From Arthrobacter agilis (GTDB taxonomy: Bacteria > Actinomycetota > Actinomycetes > Actinomycetales > Micrococcaceae), in assembly GCF_006494655.1 (NCBI RefSeq), contig NZ_VHIM01000002.1:186001-250000 (forward strand): DNA of 64,000 bases, given 5' to 3'. The notes beneath the pieces are model-generated. The model was not told the origin of the DNA. It was given only the letters and a program-made list of their open reading frames with translations, and ran no database searches. Below, piece by piece: positions 44,698 through 54,500 of this stretch. The translations under genes and the position numbers were made by a program. Each line of letters opens with the position of its first letter. Within the stretch, counting starts at the first letter, position 1.

Positions 44698-46443
44698 CTA
44701 CTCGCTCCGCCAGGAATGCCAGAGCGAGGCATAGGCTCCGTCGAGCGCCAGCAACTCCTCGTGCGAGCCGAGTTCGGTGATGCGCCCGGCGTCGACGACG
44801 GCCACGCGGTCGGCGTCGTGCGCGGTATGCAGCCGGTGCGCGATCGCGATGACCGTGCGCCCCTCGAGCACTGCGTTGAGCGAGCGCTCGAGATCGCGGG
44901 CCGCCTGCGGATCGATCAGCGATGTCGCCTCGTCCAGGACGAGGGTGTGCGGGTCCGCGAGGATCAGCCGGGCCAGTGCGAGTTCCTGTGCTCGCGCGGG
45001 CGTGAGTTCGTGGGCACCCGAGCCCACCTCGGTCGCCAGACCCTCGGGAAGCTGCTTGACCCAGTCGAGAGCGCCCACGGCGCGCAGGGCGTCCTCGATC
45101 TCGCCGTCGCGCGCATCGGCCCGGCCGAGTCGCACGTTGTCGGAGACCGACCCCACGAACACATGGTGCTCCTGCGTCACGAGCGCCACCTCGCGCCGCA
45201 GGTCGTCGAGCGGACGGTCGACCAGCGGCACGCCGCCCACCGTCACGGACCCGGACGTCGGGGGGTGGATGCCGGCGATCAGGCGACCGAGCGTGGACTT
45301 CCCGGCGCCCGAGGGGCCGACGACGGCGAGGCGTTCGCCCCGTACCAGCGTCAGATCCACGCCGTGCAGCACGTTGTGCCCCGGCCGGTAGGCGTACGTG
45401 GCGCCCGACACGACGATGTCCTCGTTCGTGGGCTCCGCCGTCGTCGCCTCGCGGTCGGGTTCCACATCCTTGATGCCCACGATCCGAGCCAGCGAGGCCG
45501 CGCCCACCTGGATCTCGTCGGTCCACATGATGAGCAGGTCCACCGGGTCGATCAGGCGCACGGCGAACAGGGCGACGGCGGCGACGGCGCCCGCGGTGAC
45601 GAGACCCTGCCCCGCGAGCCATCCGCCCCACAGCAGCACGGCGGCAGCAGGCAGCCAGAAGGCGACGTCCGCAGCCGGGAAGAGGACAGACCTCAGCCAC
45701 AGGGTGTAGCGCTCGGCGCGGTAGCTGCTGCCCAGGGCCTCGTCGAGGTCCGTCCGGCGCAGCCCCCCGAGGTCCAGTGCGTCCACCGTGCGGGCGCCCT
45801 CGATCGTCTCGGTGATGGTCCCGTTCACCACGGCGTAGGTCTCGCGTTCGCGCATGTAGCCCGCGGCGCTGCGCCTGAGGTACCAGCGCGTCACGGGCCA
45901 CAGCAGGGGGAGGCCCACGAGGAGCGCCAGGGACAGGACGGGCGAGGTGACGACGGCGGCGCCGAGCGTCAGGACGATCGTCACGACCGACACGACCACC
46001 TGCGGCACGCCGAAGCGGACGGTGTGGGACACCGCGTCGATGTCGTTGGTGGTGCGGGCCACCAGGTCCCCGGTGCCCGCCTTCTCGACCGTGGACAGGG
46101 GAAGCGCCGTGACGTCCCGCATGAAGTCCTCGCGCAGTTCGGCGAAGACACGCTCCCCGAACACCATGCCGGATCGCACGGCGTAGCGGCGGAGGACCGC
46201 CTGCACCGCGAGGAACCCGAGCATCGCGAGCGACAGGGCGGCGACGAAACCGGACGTGGCACCTGCGGACAGCGCATCGATCAGGATGCCGAGGAGGAGG
46301 GGGCCGGCCAGCCCCGCGACGGCGGAGCCCACGTACAGCGTGATCACCGCGCCGAGCCCCCTCCGGTGGTGCCGGATCAGCCGTGCGGCTTCGTCCCGTA
46401 CGCTCTTCGGTCCGGCGACGGGAAGCCTGGCCGTACTACTCAC
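44698..46443 (-). CDS. Heterodimeric ABC exporter subunit with intact Walker motifs
   Basis: A 581-residue permease-ATPase half-transporter with six helices (about 25-310) and one nucleotide-binding domain. Walker A GPSGAGKST, Q-loop TQEHHVF, Walker B TLVLDEATSLID and H-loop AIAHRLH are intact. The signature is degenerate: ELTPARAQELALA instead of LSGGQ. It overlaps the end of the partner gene at 46436 by 8 nt, so the two are coupled and very likely form one transporter. The partner's intact signature complements this Walker A. The substrate is unknown. Confidence 0.88.
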   Translation of the reverse strand: MSSTARLPVAGPKSVRDEAARLIRHHRRGLGAVITLYVGSAVAGLAGPLLLGILIDALSAGATSGFVAALSLAMLGFLAVQAVLRRYAVRSGMVFGERVFAELREDFMRDVTALPLSTVEKAGTGDLVARTTNDIDAVSHTVRFGVPQVVVSVVTIVLTLGAAVVTSPVLSLALLVGLPLLWPVTRWYLRRSAAGYMRERETYAVVNGTITETIEGARTVDALDLGGLRRTDLDEALGSSYRAERYTLWLRSVLFPAADVAFWLPAAAVLLWGGWLAGQGLVTAGAVAAVALFAVRLIDPVDLLIMWTDEIQVGAASLARIVGIKDVEPDREATTAEPTNEDIVVSGATYAYRPGHNVLHGVDLTLVRGERLAVVGPSGAGKSTLGRLIAGIHPPTSGSVTVGGVPLVDRPLDDLRREVALVTQEHHVFVGSVSDNVRLGRADARDGEIEDALRAVGALDWVKQLPEGLATEVGSGAHELTPARAQELALARLILADPHTLVLDEATSLIDPQAARDLERSLNAVLEGRTVIAIAHRLHTAHDADRVAVVDAGRITELGSHEELLALDGAYASLWHSWRSE

Positions 46444-48157
46444 TGCGGATCACCACGTTCCGGTAGGCGGGATTGCTTCTCATGAGGTCCTGGTGGCTGC
46501 CCTGTGCTGTGACGCGGCCGTCCTCGAGGAACAGCACGCGATCCGCCGTCCGCAGCATGAGCGGGCTGGCGGTGACGAGGACCGTGGCCCTGTCCTCCCG
46601 GCGACGTGCTCCCGCCAGGCGGGCGGAGATGCGCTGCTCCGTATGGGCGTCGACGGCGCTCGTCGGCTCCACGAGGACCAGGGTCTCGGCGTCGGTCAGG
46701 TAGGCCCTCGCGAGAACAAGGCGCTGGCGCTGGCCGCCCGAGAAACCCCGGCCGCGCTCGGTGACCTCGTGGTCGAGCCCGCCGTCGAGGCCCTCCAGGA
46801 TGTCCAGCGCGCTCGCCGCCTCCAACGCCGCGAGCACGGCGTCGTCGTCGTGCCGTCCGTGGGGGTCGAGCTGACGGCGCAGCGGTCCGCTGAAGAGCTG
46901 GGGGGCTGCTTCGCTGACCACGATGCGGGAGCGGATGTCCTCCAGCCGCACATGACGGAGGTCCGCCCCGCCCCACCGGACGGTCGCTTCGGCGAGGACG
47001 GCGTCCTCGAAGCGACCGAGGCGCGTGACGGCCTCGGTGGACTCGGCGGGTTCGCGGGAGACGACGGCGGTCACGAGGCCGGGAGCGACGACGACGCCGG
47101 AACGCTCGTCGACGAGGACCGAGCCCGCAGGCGGAGCGGCGACGGGCGCTGTGCTCGCGGACACATTCGCATCGACGGACAGCACGGCGATGATCTTCCT
47201 CGCGCCGACGTGCGCGCGGATAGAACGGGCCACGGAGTCGGCGGCCGCGCGGATGGGCGTCATGAGGAAGATGGAGAAGCCGTAGAGTGCCACGAGTTCA
47301 CCAGGAGTGATGTCTCCGGCGAGGACCAGCGACGCACCCACCCAGGTGAACACCACGCTGAAGGTGCCGGCGATGAACACCTGCGAGGCCTCGAGATCCG
47401 CCAGCGAATGAGCCACCCGGATACCCGAATCACGGGTCGCCGCCGATTTCGCCCGGTAGCGGTCCACGAAGATGTGCTCGCCGCCGATGCCGCGCAGCAC
47501 GCGCAGACCGGCCACCGTGTCCGCGCCCACCGCGGTCATGGCCCCCGATGCCTCACGCTGCTCCCGCTGCCGTGCCTGCATCGGACGCACCACGAAGAGC
47601 AGGAGCCCGCAGCACACCGGGACGCCGGCGAGTACCACGACGCCGAGCACGGGGGAGGTCTGCCAGATCAGGACCGTCACGACGAGCCACGCGGCCGCTG
47701 CGCCGACCAGCCGCGTGAGCACCTCGTACACCTCGCCGAGCCGGAACGCATCCGACGCCGCCGTCGAGACGACCTCGCCCGTCGAGAGCGCGGCGGGCAG
47801 GGCGTCGCCGGTACGGCTGATCTTGTGGCCCACGAGCCGCACGGAACGGAAGGCCGCCTGCATCCAGTTGCTGACGCCCGCGCGGTGCGTCGCCGTGTCG
47901 GAGGCCGCCTGCACCACCATGAGTGCCAGGAGGACCGCTGCCCAGCCGACGAGCGAGCCGGTATCGCCCGCGATCACGCCGTCGTCGATCGCCCGGCCGA
48001 GCACGAAGGGCATCACGGCCTGCGATGCCATCCACACGGTCCCGAGGAGTATCCCGACGGCGAGCGTGGCCTTCTGGAACCCGCCCAGCCAGAGCAGGTA
48101 CCGCGTGGGCGAGCGCAGGTCCGGCGCATCGGTCAGGGAGTAGGGGAAGGAGCGCAC
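46436..48157 (-). CDS. Heterodimeric ABC exporter subunit lacking Walker A
   Basis: A 573-residue half-transporter with six membrane helices (about 20-300). Its ATPase domain lacks a Walker A: the position reads TAVVSREPAESTEAV. Walker B has lost its Asp (TLVLVEPTSAVD) and the H-loop His is absent (LVTASPLML), but the signature FSGGQRQRLVLARA is perfect. It therefore cannot bind ATP canonically and should supply only the signature to its partner's site. The start is GTG at 48157 with a weak ribosome site. Confidence 0.86.
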   Translation of the reverse strand: MRSFPYSLTDAPDLRSPTRYLLWLGGFQKATLAVGILLGTVWMASQAVMPFVLGRAIDDGVIAGDTGSLVGWAAVLLALMVVQAASDTATHRAGVSNWMQAAFRSVRLVGHKISRTGDALPAALSTGEVVSTAASDAFRLGEVYEVLTRLVGAAAAWLVVTVLIWQTSPVLGVVVLAGVPVCCGLLLFVVRPMQARQREQREASGAMTAVGADTVAGLRVLRGIGGEHIFVDRYRAKSAATRDSGIRVAHSLADLEASQVFIAGTFSVVFTWVGASLVLAGDITPGELVALYGFSIFLMTPIRAAADSVARSIRAHVGARKIIAVLSVDANVSASTAPVAAPPAGSVLVDERSGVVVAPGLVTAVVSREPAESTEAVTRLGRFEDAVLAEATVRWGGADLRHVRLEDIRSRIVVSEAAPQLFSGPLRRQLDPHGRHDDDAVLAALEAASALDILEGLDGGLDHEVTERGRGFSGGQRQRLVLARAYLTDAETLVLVEPTSAVDAHTEQRISARLAGARRREDRATVLVTASPLMLRTADRVLFLEDGRVTAQGSHQDLMRSNPAYRNVVIRSE

Positions 48158-48301
48158 GAGGATCCACTGTAGACGGCCCCGGGCAGAAGCGATAGAGATG
48201 TGCCAATCACTTCATGGGAGCGGTCACGACAGGGCACGGGGGTGCCCGTCCGGCCGGCGCGGGACCCACCCGCGCATTCGTTGTTCTACAGAGGTACGAA
48301 G

Positions 48302-48307
48302 TACCGT
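48302..48307 (+). promoter_or_regulatory. -10 hexamer TACCGT, leaderless start of the SURF1 gene
   Basis: TACCGT ends 6 nt before the GTG at 48314. It overlaps a small inverted repeat GGTAC-GAA-GTACC (48293-48305). Confidence 0.4.
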
Positions 48308-48313
48308 TGAAGG

Positions 48314-49315
48314 GTGTTGAAGACCGCGCTCAAGCCACGATGGATCCTCATGCTGATCCTCGCGATGGTGATCGCCGCGGTCTTCGTGCTCCTCAGCCAG
48401 TGGCAGTTCAGCTCCTCGCGGGACGAGCCGCCGCCCTCACCCACCACCACGGAGACCGTCCGCCCCCTCACGGAGGTCCTCGACCCACTGGCGCCGCTCT
48501 ACGCCACGAACGCGGACCAGATGGTCTCGCTCGACGGCGTATTCGTTCCGGGGACCCGCGTCCTGGTGCAGGACCGCCTGCTCGGAGGTGACGACGGGCT
48601 GTGGGTGGTGCAGGGCTTCGCCGTCGACGCATCGTCGAACTCCTCAGCTCGAACGGCACCGTCAGGTACTCCTGGCTCTCCTGGTTCCTCCGGTCCTCCC
48701 GGTGCTCCCGGTGACGAGGCCGTCATCCCCGTGGTCCTGGGTTGGGTGCAGCATCCGGAGGATGTGGTCCCGGTCCCCGAGCAGGAAGGTGCGGCGTCGA
48801 TCGTGGGACGCCTGCTTCCCCCCGAAGCGCCGGCCGTGCAGCGCCCCGTCGAGGGCGAGGTGCCCACGCTCTCCACCGCCGAGCTCTCGAACCTGTGGGA
48901 CGCCCCGATCTACTCCGCCTTCGTCGTGGCCTCCGAGGTGGACGCCAGCGGGGCAGCAGTACCGTTCGACCGCGACATGACGCGCGTGGTGGTCGGCCCG
49001 CAACCGCAGGAGACCCCCGTCAACTGGCTCAACATCTTCTACGCCATCGAGTGGGTGGTCTTCGCGGGCTTCGCCTTCTTCCTCTGGTGGCGGCTCGTCG
49101 CCGACGATCACCGGCGCTCGCTCGAGGACGCCGCAGACGCCGCCGAGGCATCGCACAGCCGGGAGGGGTCGCAGGTGGGGGAGACCGGGGGGAGGCGCGA
49201 AGCCTCCGGTCTCGACCGAGCCACTGCCGGCCGTGCCGTCGACCGTCCCGTCGCCCTCCCCGGCGACCCGTCGTCCCCCAGTACTCCTAGTGAAAGCGGC
49301 ATGCATCGTGACTGA
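48314..49315 (+). CDS. SURF1 family protein (cytochrome oxidase assembly)
   Basis: A 333-residue membrane protein with an N-terminal helix (KPRWILMLILAMVIAAVFVL) and a C-terminal helix (NIFYAIEWVVFAGFAFFLWW) flanking an extracytoplasmic domain, the usual SURF1 topology. It starts with W-Q-F after the first helix, as in the family, whose members assist haem A insertion in aa3 oxidase. Odd features are a Gly/Pro-rich collagen-like insertion (about residues 115-135) and a long acidic, Ser-rich C-terminal tail. It overlaps the next gene by 8 nt. Confidence 0.85.
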   Translation: MLKTALKPRWILMLILAMVIAAVFVLLSQWQFSSSRDEPPPSPTTTETVRPLTEVLDPLAPLYATNADQMVSLDGVFVPGTRVLVQDRLLGGDDGLWVVQGFAVDASSNSSARTAPSGTPGSPGSSGPPGAPGDEAVIPVVLGWVQHPEDVVPVPEQEGAASIVGRLLPPEAPAVQRPVEGEVPTLSTAELSNLWDAPIYSAFVVASEVDASGAAVPFDRDMTRVVVGPQPQETPVNWLNIFYAIEWVVFAGFAFFLWWRLVADDHRRSLEDAADAAEASHSREGSQVGETGGRREASGLDRATAGRAVDRPVALPGDPSSPSTPSESGMHRD

Positions 49316-49796
49316 ACCCTCCCGCACCTCCCCGGCAGGACACTCCGGCACGCCGGCGCCCGGTGCGCCGAAGCGGCGCTTCGGGGGTACGCACGCGCAG
49401 ATCCGTTCCGCCCTCGCGTTCTACAAGGTGCTGGCGTATGCGACCGGTGTGATGCTGCTGCTGGTGGTCGTCGAGATGATCGCCAAGTACGGCTACGGAA
49501 CGGAGATCGTCGCCGGGGGTGGTGCGCCCCTCCAGTTCCTGCCGGAGGTGGTGGCCGAGACGGCCGGCGGATTCAACCTGTCCACCGCCGTGCTGATCGT
49601 GCACGGGTGGCTCTACGTGGTCTACCTGATCGCTGATTTCCGGCTGTGGCAGTTCATGCGCTGGCCCTTCGGCCGATTCATCCTCATCGCCCTGGGGGGC
49701 GTGGTACCACTGCTGTCCTTCGTGGTCGAGAAGCGTATCCACCGTCAGGCGGAGACGGACCTGGCGGCCCACCCGGAGGCTGCACCGCGCTACTGA
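49308..49796 (+). CDS. DUF3817 family integral membrane protein
   Basis: A 162-residue membrane protein with three hydrophobic segments (VLAYATGVMLLLVVVEM, the HGWLYVVYLIADF region and FILIALGGVVPLLSF), characteristic of DUF3817. A Pro/Gly/Arg-rich cytoplasmic N-terminus of about 30 residues comes first. Function unknown. The GTG at 49308 overlaps the SURF1 stop, and guaA follows 54 nt later. The same trio order is frequent in related actinobacteria, as far as I recall. Confidence 0.8.
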   Translation: MTEPSRTSPAGHSGTPAPGAPKRRFGGTHAQIRSALAFYKVLAYATGVMLLLVVVEMIAKYGYGTEIVAGGGAPLQFLPEVVAETAGGFNLSTAVLIVHGWLYVVYLIADFRLWQFMRWPFGRFILIALGGVVPLLSFVVEKRIHRQAETDLAAHPEAAPRY

Positions 49797-49838
49797 CCCC
49801 GGACGTCCGCCGAGGTGCGACCGCAAGGGTCCGCCGAC

Positions 49839-49844
49839 TATTGT
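49839..49844 (+). promoter_or_regulatory. -10 hexamer TATTGT, leaderless start of guaA
   Basis: TATTGT ends 6 nt before the GTG at 49851. The intervening TGTCGG is not a ribosome site. Confidence 0.5.
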
Positions 49845-49850
49845 TGTCGG

Positions 49851-51437
49851 GTGACTACCCCCGAGAACGGCTCCGAACACCGCCCTGTCCTCGTCGTGGA
49901 CTACGGTGCCCAGTACGCCCAGCTCATCGCGCGGCGTGTCCGCGAAGCCGACGTCTACTCCGAGATCGTGCCGCACACGCTGAGCACGCAGGAGATCCTC
50001 GCGAAGAACCCCTCGGCGATCATCCTCTCCGGCGGACCGTCCAGTGTCTACGCGGACGGGGCGCCGGTGGTCGAGCCGGCCCTGTTCGACGCCGGGGTGC
50101 CCGTGCTCGGCATCTGCTACGGCTTCCAGGCCATGGCGAACGCCCTCGGCGGCACCGTCGCGAAGACGGGGCTGCGGGAATACGGCTCCACCGACATCAC
50201 CGCCGACGGCGAATCCCGCTCCATCCTCGCCGGGACACCTGAGCACCAGAATGCGTGGATGAGCCATGGCGACAGCGTCCAGGCTGCTCCCGAGGGCTTC
50301 GAGGTCCTCGCCAGCACGGCGGGTGCGCCGGTCGCGGCCTTCGCCCACGAGGAGCGCGGCCTCTACGGTGTGCAGTGGCACCCCGAGGTCAAGCACTCGC
50401 AGTACGGGCAGGCCGTCATCGAGAATTTCCTCTTCCGCGGTGCGCGCCTCGACCCGAACTGGACCACGCGCAGCATCCTCGAGGAGCAGGTGGAGCGCAT
50501 CCGCGAGCAGATCGGGGACGCCCGCGTGATCTGCGGTCTGTCCGGCGGCGTCGACTCCGCAGTGGCGGCCGCGTTGGTCCAGCGGGCCGTCGGCGAGCAG
50601 TTGACCTGCGTCTTCGTGGATCACGGACTGCTGCGCGAGGGCGAGGCCGAGCAGGTGGAGCGCGACTTCGTCGCCGCGACGGGCGTGAAGCTCTATGTGG
50701 CCAACGAGCAGAAGCGCTTCCTCGACGCTCTCGCAGGTGTCTCCGACCCCGAGACCAAGCGCAAGATCATCGGCCGCGAGTTCATCCGGGCGTTCGAGGA
50801 GGCAGAACGCGCGATCATGCGCGAGGCGGCCGCCGAGGGCGAGCCGATCCGATTCCTCGTCCAGGGCACGCTGTACCCCGACGTCGTGGAATCCGGTGGT
50901 GGCGAAGGCGCGGCGAACATCAAGAGCCATCACAACGTGGGCGGGCTCCCCGAGGATCTCCAGTTCGAGCTCGTGGAGCCACTGCGCACGCTGTTCAAGG
51001 ACGAGGTGCGGGCCGTCGGTGCTCAGCTCGGCCTGCCCGCCGAGATCGTGGGGCGGCAGCCGTTCCCCGGACCGGGTCTGGGCATCCGGATCGTCGGCGA
51101 CATCACCCAGGAGCGCCTGGACCTGTTGCGGAAGGCCGATGCGATCGCCCGGGCCGAACTGACCGCTGCCGGGCTCGACAACGACGTCTGGCAGATGCCC
51201 GTGGTTCTCCTGGCGGACGTCCGGAGTGTCGGTGTGCAGGGCGACGGCAGGACCTACGGGCACCCGATCGTGCTGCGTCCCGTGTCGAGCGAGGACGCGA
51301 TGACAGCGGACTGGTCGCGCCTGCCGTACGATCTGCTAGCGCGCATCTCGAACCGGATCACCAACGAGGTGGACGGCGTCAACCGTGTGGTGCTCGACGT
51401 GACGAGCAAGCCGCCGGGAACCATCGAATGGGAATAG
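49851..51437 (+). CDS. guaA: GMP synthase (glutamine-hydrolysing)
   Basis: A 528-residue cytoplasmic enzyme converting XMP to GMP with ATP and glutamine. The N-terminal glutamine amidotransferase has [10 protein letters not shown] (nucleophile Cys) and the His-Glu pair in [10 protein letters not shown]. The ATP-pyrophosphatase domain has the P-loop [12 protein letters not shown], then the dimerisation domain ending PPGTIEWE. Length and all active-site motifs are normal. GTG start with a probable leaderless transcript; it completes the guanine nucleotide set with guaB. Confidence 0.97.
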   Translation: MTTPENGSEHRPVLVVDYGAQYAQLIARRVREADVYSEIVPHTLSTQEILAKNPSAIILSGGPSSVYADGAPVVEPALFDAGVPVLGICYGFQAMANALGGTVAKTGLREYGSTDITADGESRSILAGTPEHQNAWMSHGDSVQAAPEGFEVLASTAGAPVAAFAHEERGLYGVQWHPEVKHSQYGQAVIENFLFRGARLDPNWTTRSILEEQVERIREQIGDARVICGLSGGVDSAVAAALVQRAVGEQLTCVFVDHGLLREGEAEQVERDFVAATGVKLYVANEQKRFLDALAGVSDPETKRKIIGREFIRAFEEAERAIMREAAAEGEPIRFLVQGTLYPDVVESGGGEGAANIKSHHNVGGLPEDLQFELVEPLRTLFKDEVRAVGAQLGLPAEIVGRQPFPGPGLGIRIVGDITQERLDLLRKADAIARAELTAAGLDNDVWQMPVVLLADVRSVGVQGDGRTYGHPIVLRPVSSEDAMTADWSRLPYDLLARISNRITNEVDGVNRVVLDVTSKPPGTIEWE

Positions 51438-51477
51438 GCGGACACCGGAGGCGGGGATGACCCCCACTCCCGTCCGC
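51438..51477 (+). terminator. Stem-loop after guaA
   Basis: Nested arms GCGGAC/GTCCGC, GGAG/CTCC and GGGG/CCCC form an imperfect stem starting right at the guaA stop. It has no T-run. Confidence 0.5.
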
Positions 51478-51519
51478 TCGGGCCGCGTTGCTATCCGCGG
51501 GGTCCGGACGCTTTTCGGA

Positions 51520-51525
51520 TAGCTT
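51520..51525 (+). promoter_or_regulatory. -10-like TAGCTT before the helicase-like gene
   Basis: TAGCTT is 7 nt before the ATG at 51533. GGAG lies only 3 nt from the ATG, too close for a normal ribosome site. Confidence 0.3.
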
Positions 51526-51532
51526 GGAGAAC

Positions 51533-54500
51533 ATGCCCATCTGGTCGAGATCACCTCGTGACAATGCAGGGAAGAAGGCCGTCGTGCCGGAGCAGGACCA
51601 GCGGGACGTCGAAGGGACACCGCCCGACACCGCTCAGGACGGTCCGCACGGTGCGCAGCACGACGATCGTCAGGGCGCCGAATCCAGGCAGCCGGCCGAG
51701 GACGACGGCGGTGCTACGGGTGAGGGAAGCGGCCACGGCTCGAAGGATGATTCCGCTGCACGCCCGGCTCCCGCACGCCCTGCTCAGGATGCCGGGGCAG
51801 AACGCCCGGACGCACCCTCCACCGCGCAGGACTTCCTGGTGCCGTGGCTCGAGGGGCTCGGACCGCAGGCGACCGGGGACACGCTGCTCCACTTCCGGCC
51901 GTCAGCCGGGACGAGCATCGATCTGACGCATGCCCATCCCTCCGGGCTCGCCCAACTCCTGGCGGGCCGGCGCACGCGCCTGTCCACGCTCCTGCGCGAT
52001 CCGGTCCAGTACAGTGCCGCGAAAGCGGCCGCCCGGGCGCTGCGCGCCAAGATCTTCGAACTCGGGACGGAACGCGGCATCGATGTCGGCTTCCTCGCCG
52101 CAGGCACCGCCTCCTGGCGGGCCGTGGACGCCTCAGGACGCTCGGAAACCCTGAATGCCCCGGTTCTCCTGACCGCGATCTCTCTCTCCGTCCACGCCTC
52201 GCAGGACGACTACGAGCTGCAGATCACCGAGCAGGCGAGGATGAACCCGGCGCTCGTCCGGCACCTGCGCAACCACCAGGGACTCCAGGTCGACCCGGTC
52301 GCCATCGCCCGGCTCGCCTACGGGACGGCACGGTTCGATCCCCACCCGGTGCTCGAGCGGATGCGGAGTCTGGCCGAAGGTGTCCGGGGGATGTCGGTGG
52401 AACACCGTGTCCTCGTGTCGACCTTCGCCGATCTCGCAGGAGTCAAGGGTGATCCCGCCCTGAGCCCCGAGCATCCCGTCCTCGCCGCCCTCATGGCGGC
52501 GGCTCGCGGAGACGGGGAAGGGACGTCGGCACTCGAGGGCGCCGCGGACCACCTGGACTTCCCGACCGCGGATGACCGGGACCCGGCGGGCGAAGTGCTG
52601 GTCCTCGACGCCGACCGGGCCCAGCAGGAGGTCCTCGATCTCGCGGCAGCCGGCGTCAGCCTCGCCGTGGCCACACCACCCGGAACGGGCCAGACGCAGA
52701 CCGCCCTGAACGTGGCTGCCCGGGCGGCGGCGACGGGATCGCTCGTGGCGATCGCAGCCGAGCGCCGCGGCACCCTGAACGAATTCGTGCAGGACCTCGA
52801 CGGCCTCGACCTCGGCTCGCTCGTGTTGCAGGCGGGCAGCCAGACCGGCTCCGCCCAGCTCCGCGAGGCCGTCATCCGCGCGCTCGTGCGTAACGAGAAG
52901 GCCGTGGAACCGCAGCTCGACACCCTGCACTCCACCCTGCGCGCTCATCGTCACCACCTGACGGAGCACGTACGGAGTCTTCACAACGTGCGCAGCCGGT
53001 GGGGGTGTTCGCCTTACCAGGCGATGCAGTCCCTGGCAGGACTCACCGCGCTCGATCCAGCCCCTTCCACGACGGTCAGACTGAAGCGCAGCGTGCTGGA
53101 CTCCATCGCCGACCGCGCGGAACTCACCGGACGTCTGCAGCGCGCCGCCGAACTCGGCAGCTTCAGCAGAGCGGCGACGCAGAGTCCCTGGTACGGCGCG
53201 CAGCTGCTCAACCGCAAGGAGACCGAGCACGCCCACGGTCTCGCCGAGGCCCTCGCGACGGAGATCCCGGATCTCCGCCTGCGGGTCCAGCGCGTGGCCG
53301 AGCACTCGCACATCACCGTCGGTGCCACATTCTCGGAGTGGGGTGACCAGCTGGAGTTGCTGGTCGCCGTGCGGGAGAGCCTCGACAAGTTCACGCCGGA
53401 CATCTTCGACCGGCCCGTCACGGATCTCATCTCCGCCACGGCGCCGACGTCCTGGCGCAAGGAGCGAGAGATCGAGATGAGCACGATGACGCGTTCGCGT
53501 CTGCGACGGGTCGCGAAGGAGTACATCCGGCCCGGGGTGCACATCTCTGACCTCCACTCCTCACTCCTCGAGGTGCAGCAGCAGCGCACCCTGTGGACGA
53601 GATACGCCCTCACGGAACGGCACCCGTCGGTGCCGACCGGGCTGGCGGAGATCCATGCGGCCTACCACGCGGTGGGAACCCGTCTCATGGAGCTGACGGG
53701 AATCCTGCATTCCACCCCCGGACGCCCCGATCTCGCCGGCGTCGGACTGGACGATCTCGAGTCCGTCCTCACCGGTCTCGCCGCAGACCGCGAGACCCTG
53801 GAAACCCTGCCAGAGCGCACACTCCTCCTCGACGAGATGCGGGAGCAGGGGCTGGCGGAGCTGCTGGACGACCTCGCCGCCCGCGAGGTTCCCGCTGACC
53901 GCGTCGGCTCGGAACTGGAGCTCGCCTGGTGGCAGTCCGCCCTCGAGGCCATGATCAGCGGCGACGACTACCTGGCCATGTCCGACGGCACGAGTCTGCG
54001 CACGCTCGAAGCCGAGTTCCGGCTGGCCGACAACGCGCACATCGCCTCCGGACCCGCCCGCATCCGGTGGGCGCTGGCCGAGCGCTGGCGCGCCGCTGTC
54101 ACAGCGCACGCGGAGGATGCGGCGCGCCTGCGCCAGGAGCTGAAGGACGGGACCCTCACCCTGGAGGTCTTCTCCGGCCTGCACCGCGATCTCGTCGCGG
54201 CGCTCGTGCCCGTCTGGGCGGTCAGCCCGCTGACCATCAGGGGATCGGTACCCGAGCGCTTCCGATTCGACACCGCGGTGATCCTCGATGGCGAATCGAT
54301 GTCCCTGCAGAGTGCGGTGCCGTGTATCGCGCGGGCCCGGCAGGTCGTCGTCTTCGGTGACGACCGGCTCGCGGGACCCACGCGCTTCAGCATCGAGGTG
54401 CAGTCCGCGGATCGCGCGTCCACCCTCGAGCCCCTGCCGAGTGCCTTCGACGCACTGCGGGAGGTCCTGCCGGTCCGCGGCCTGACGGAGATCTACCGCG

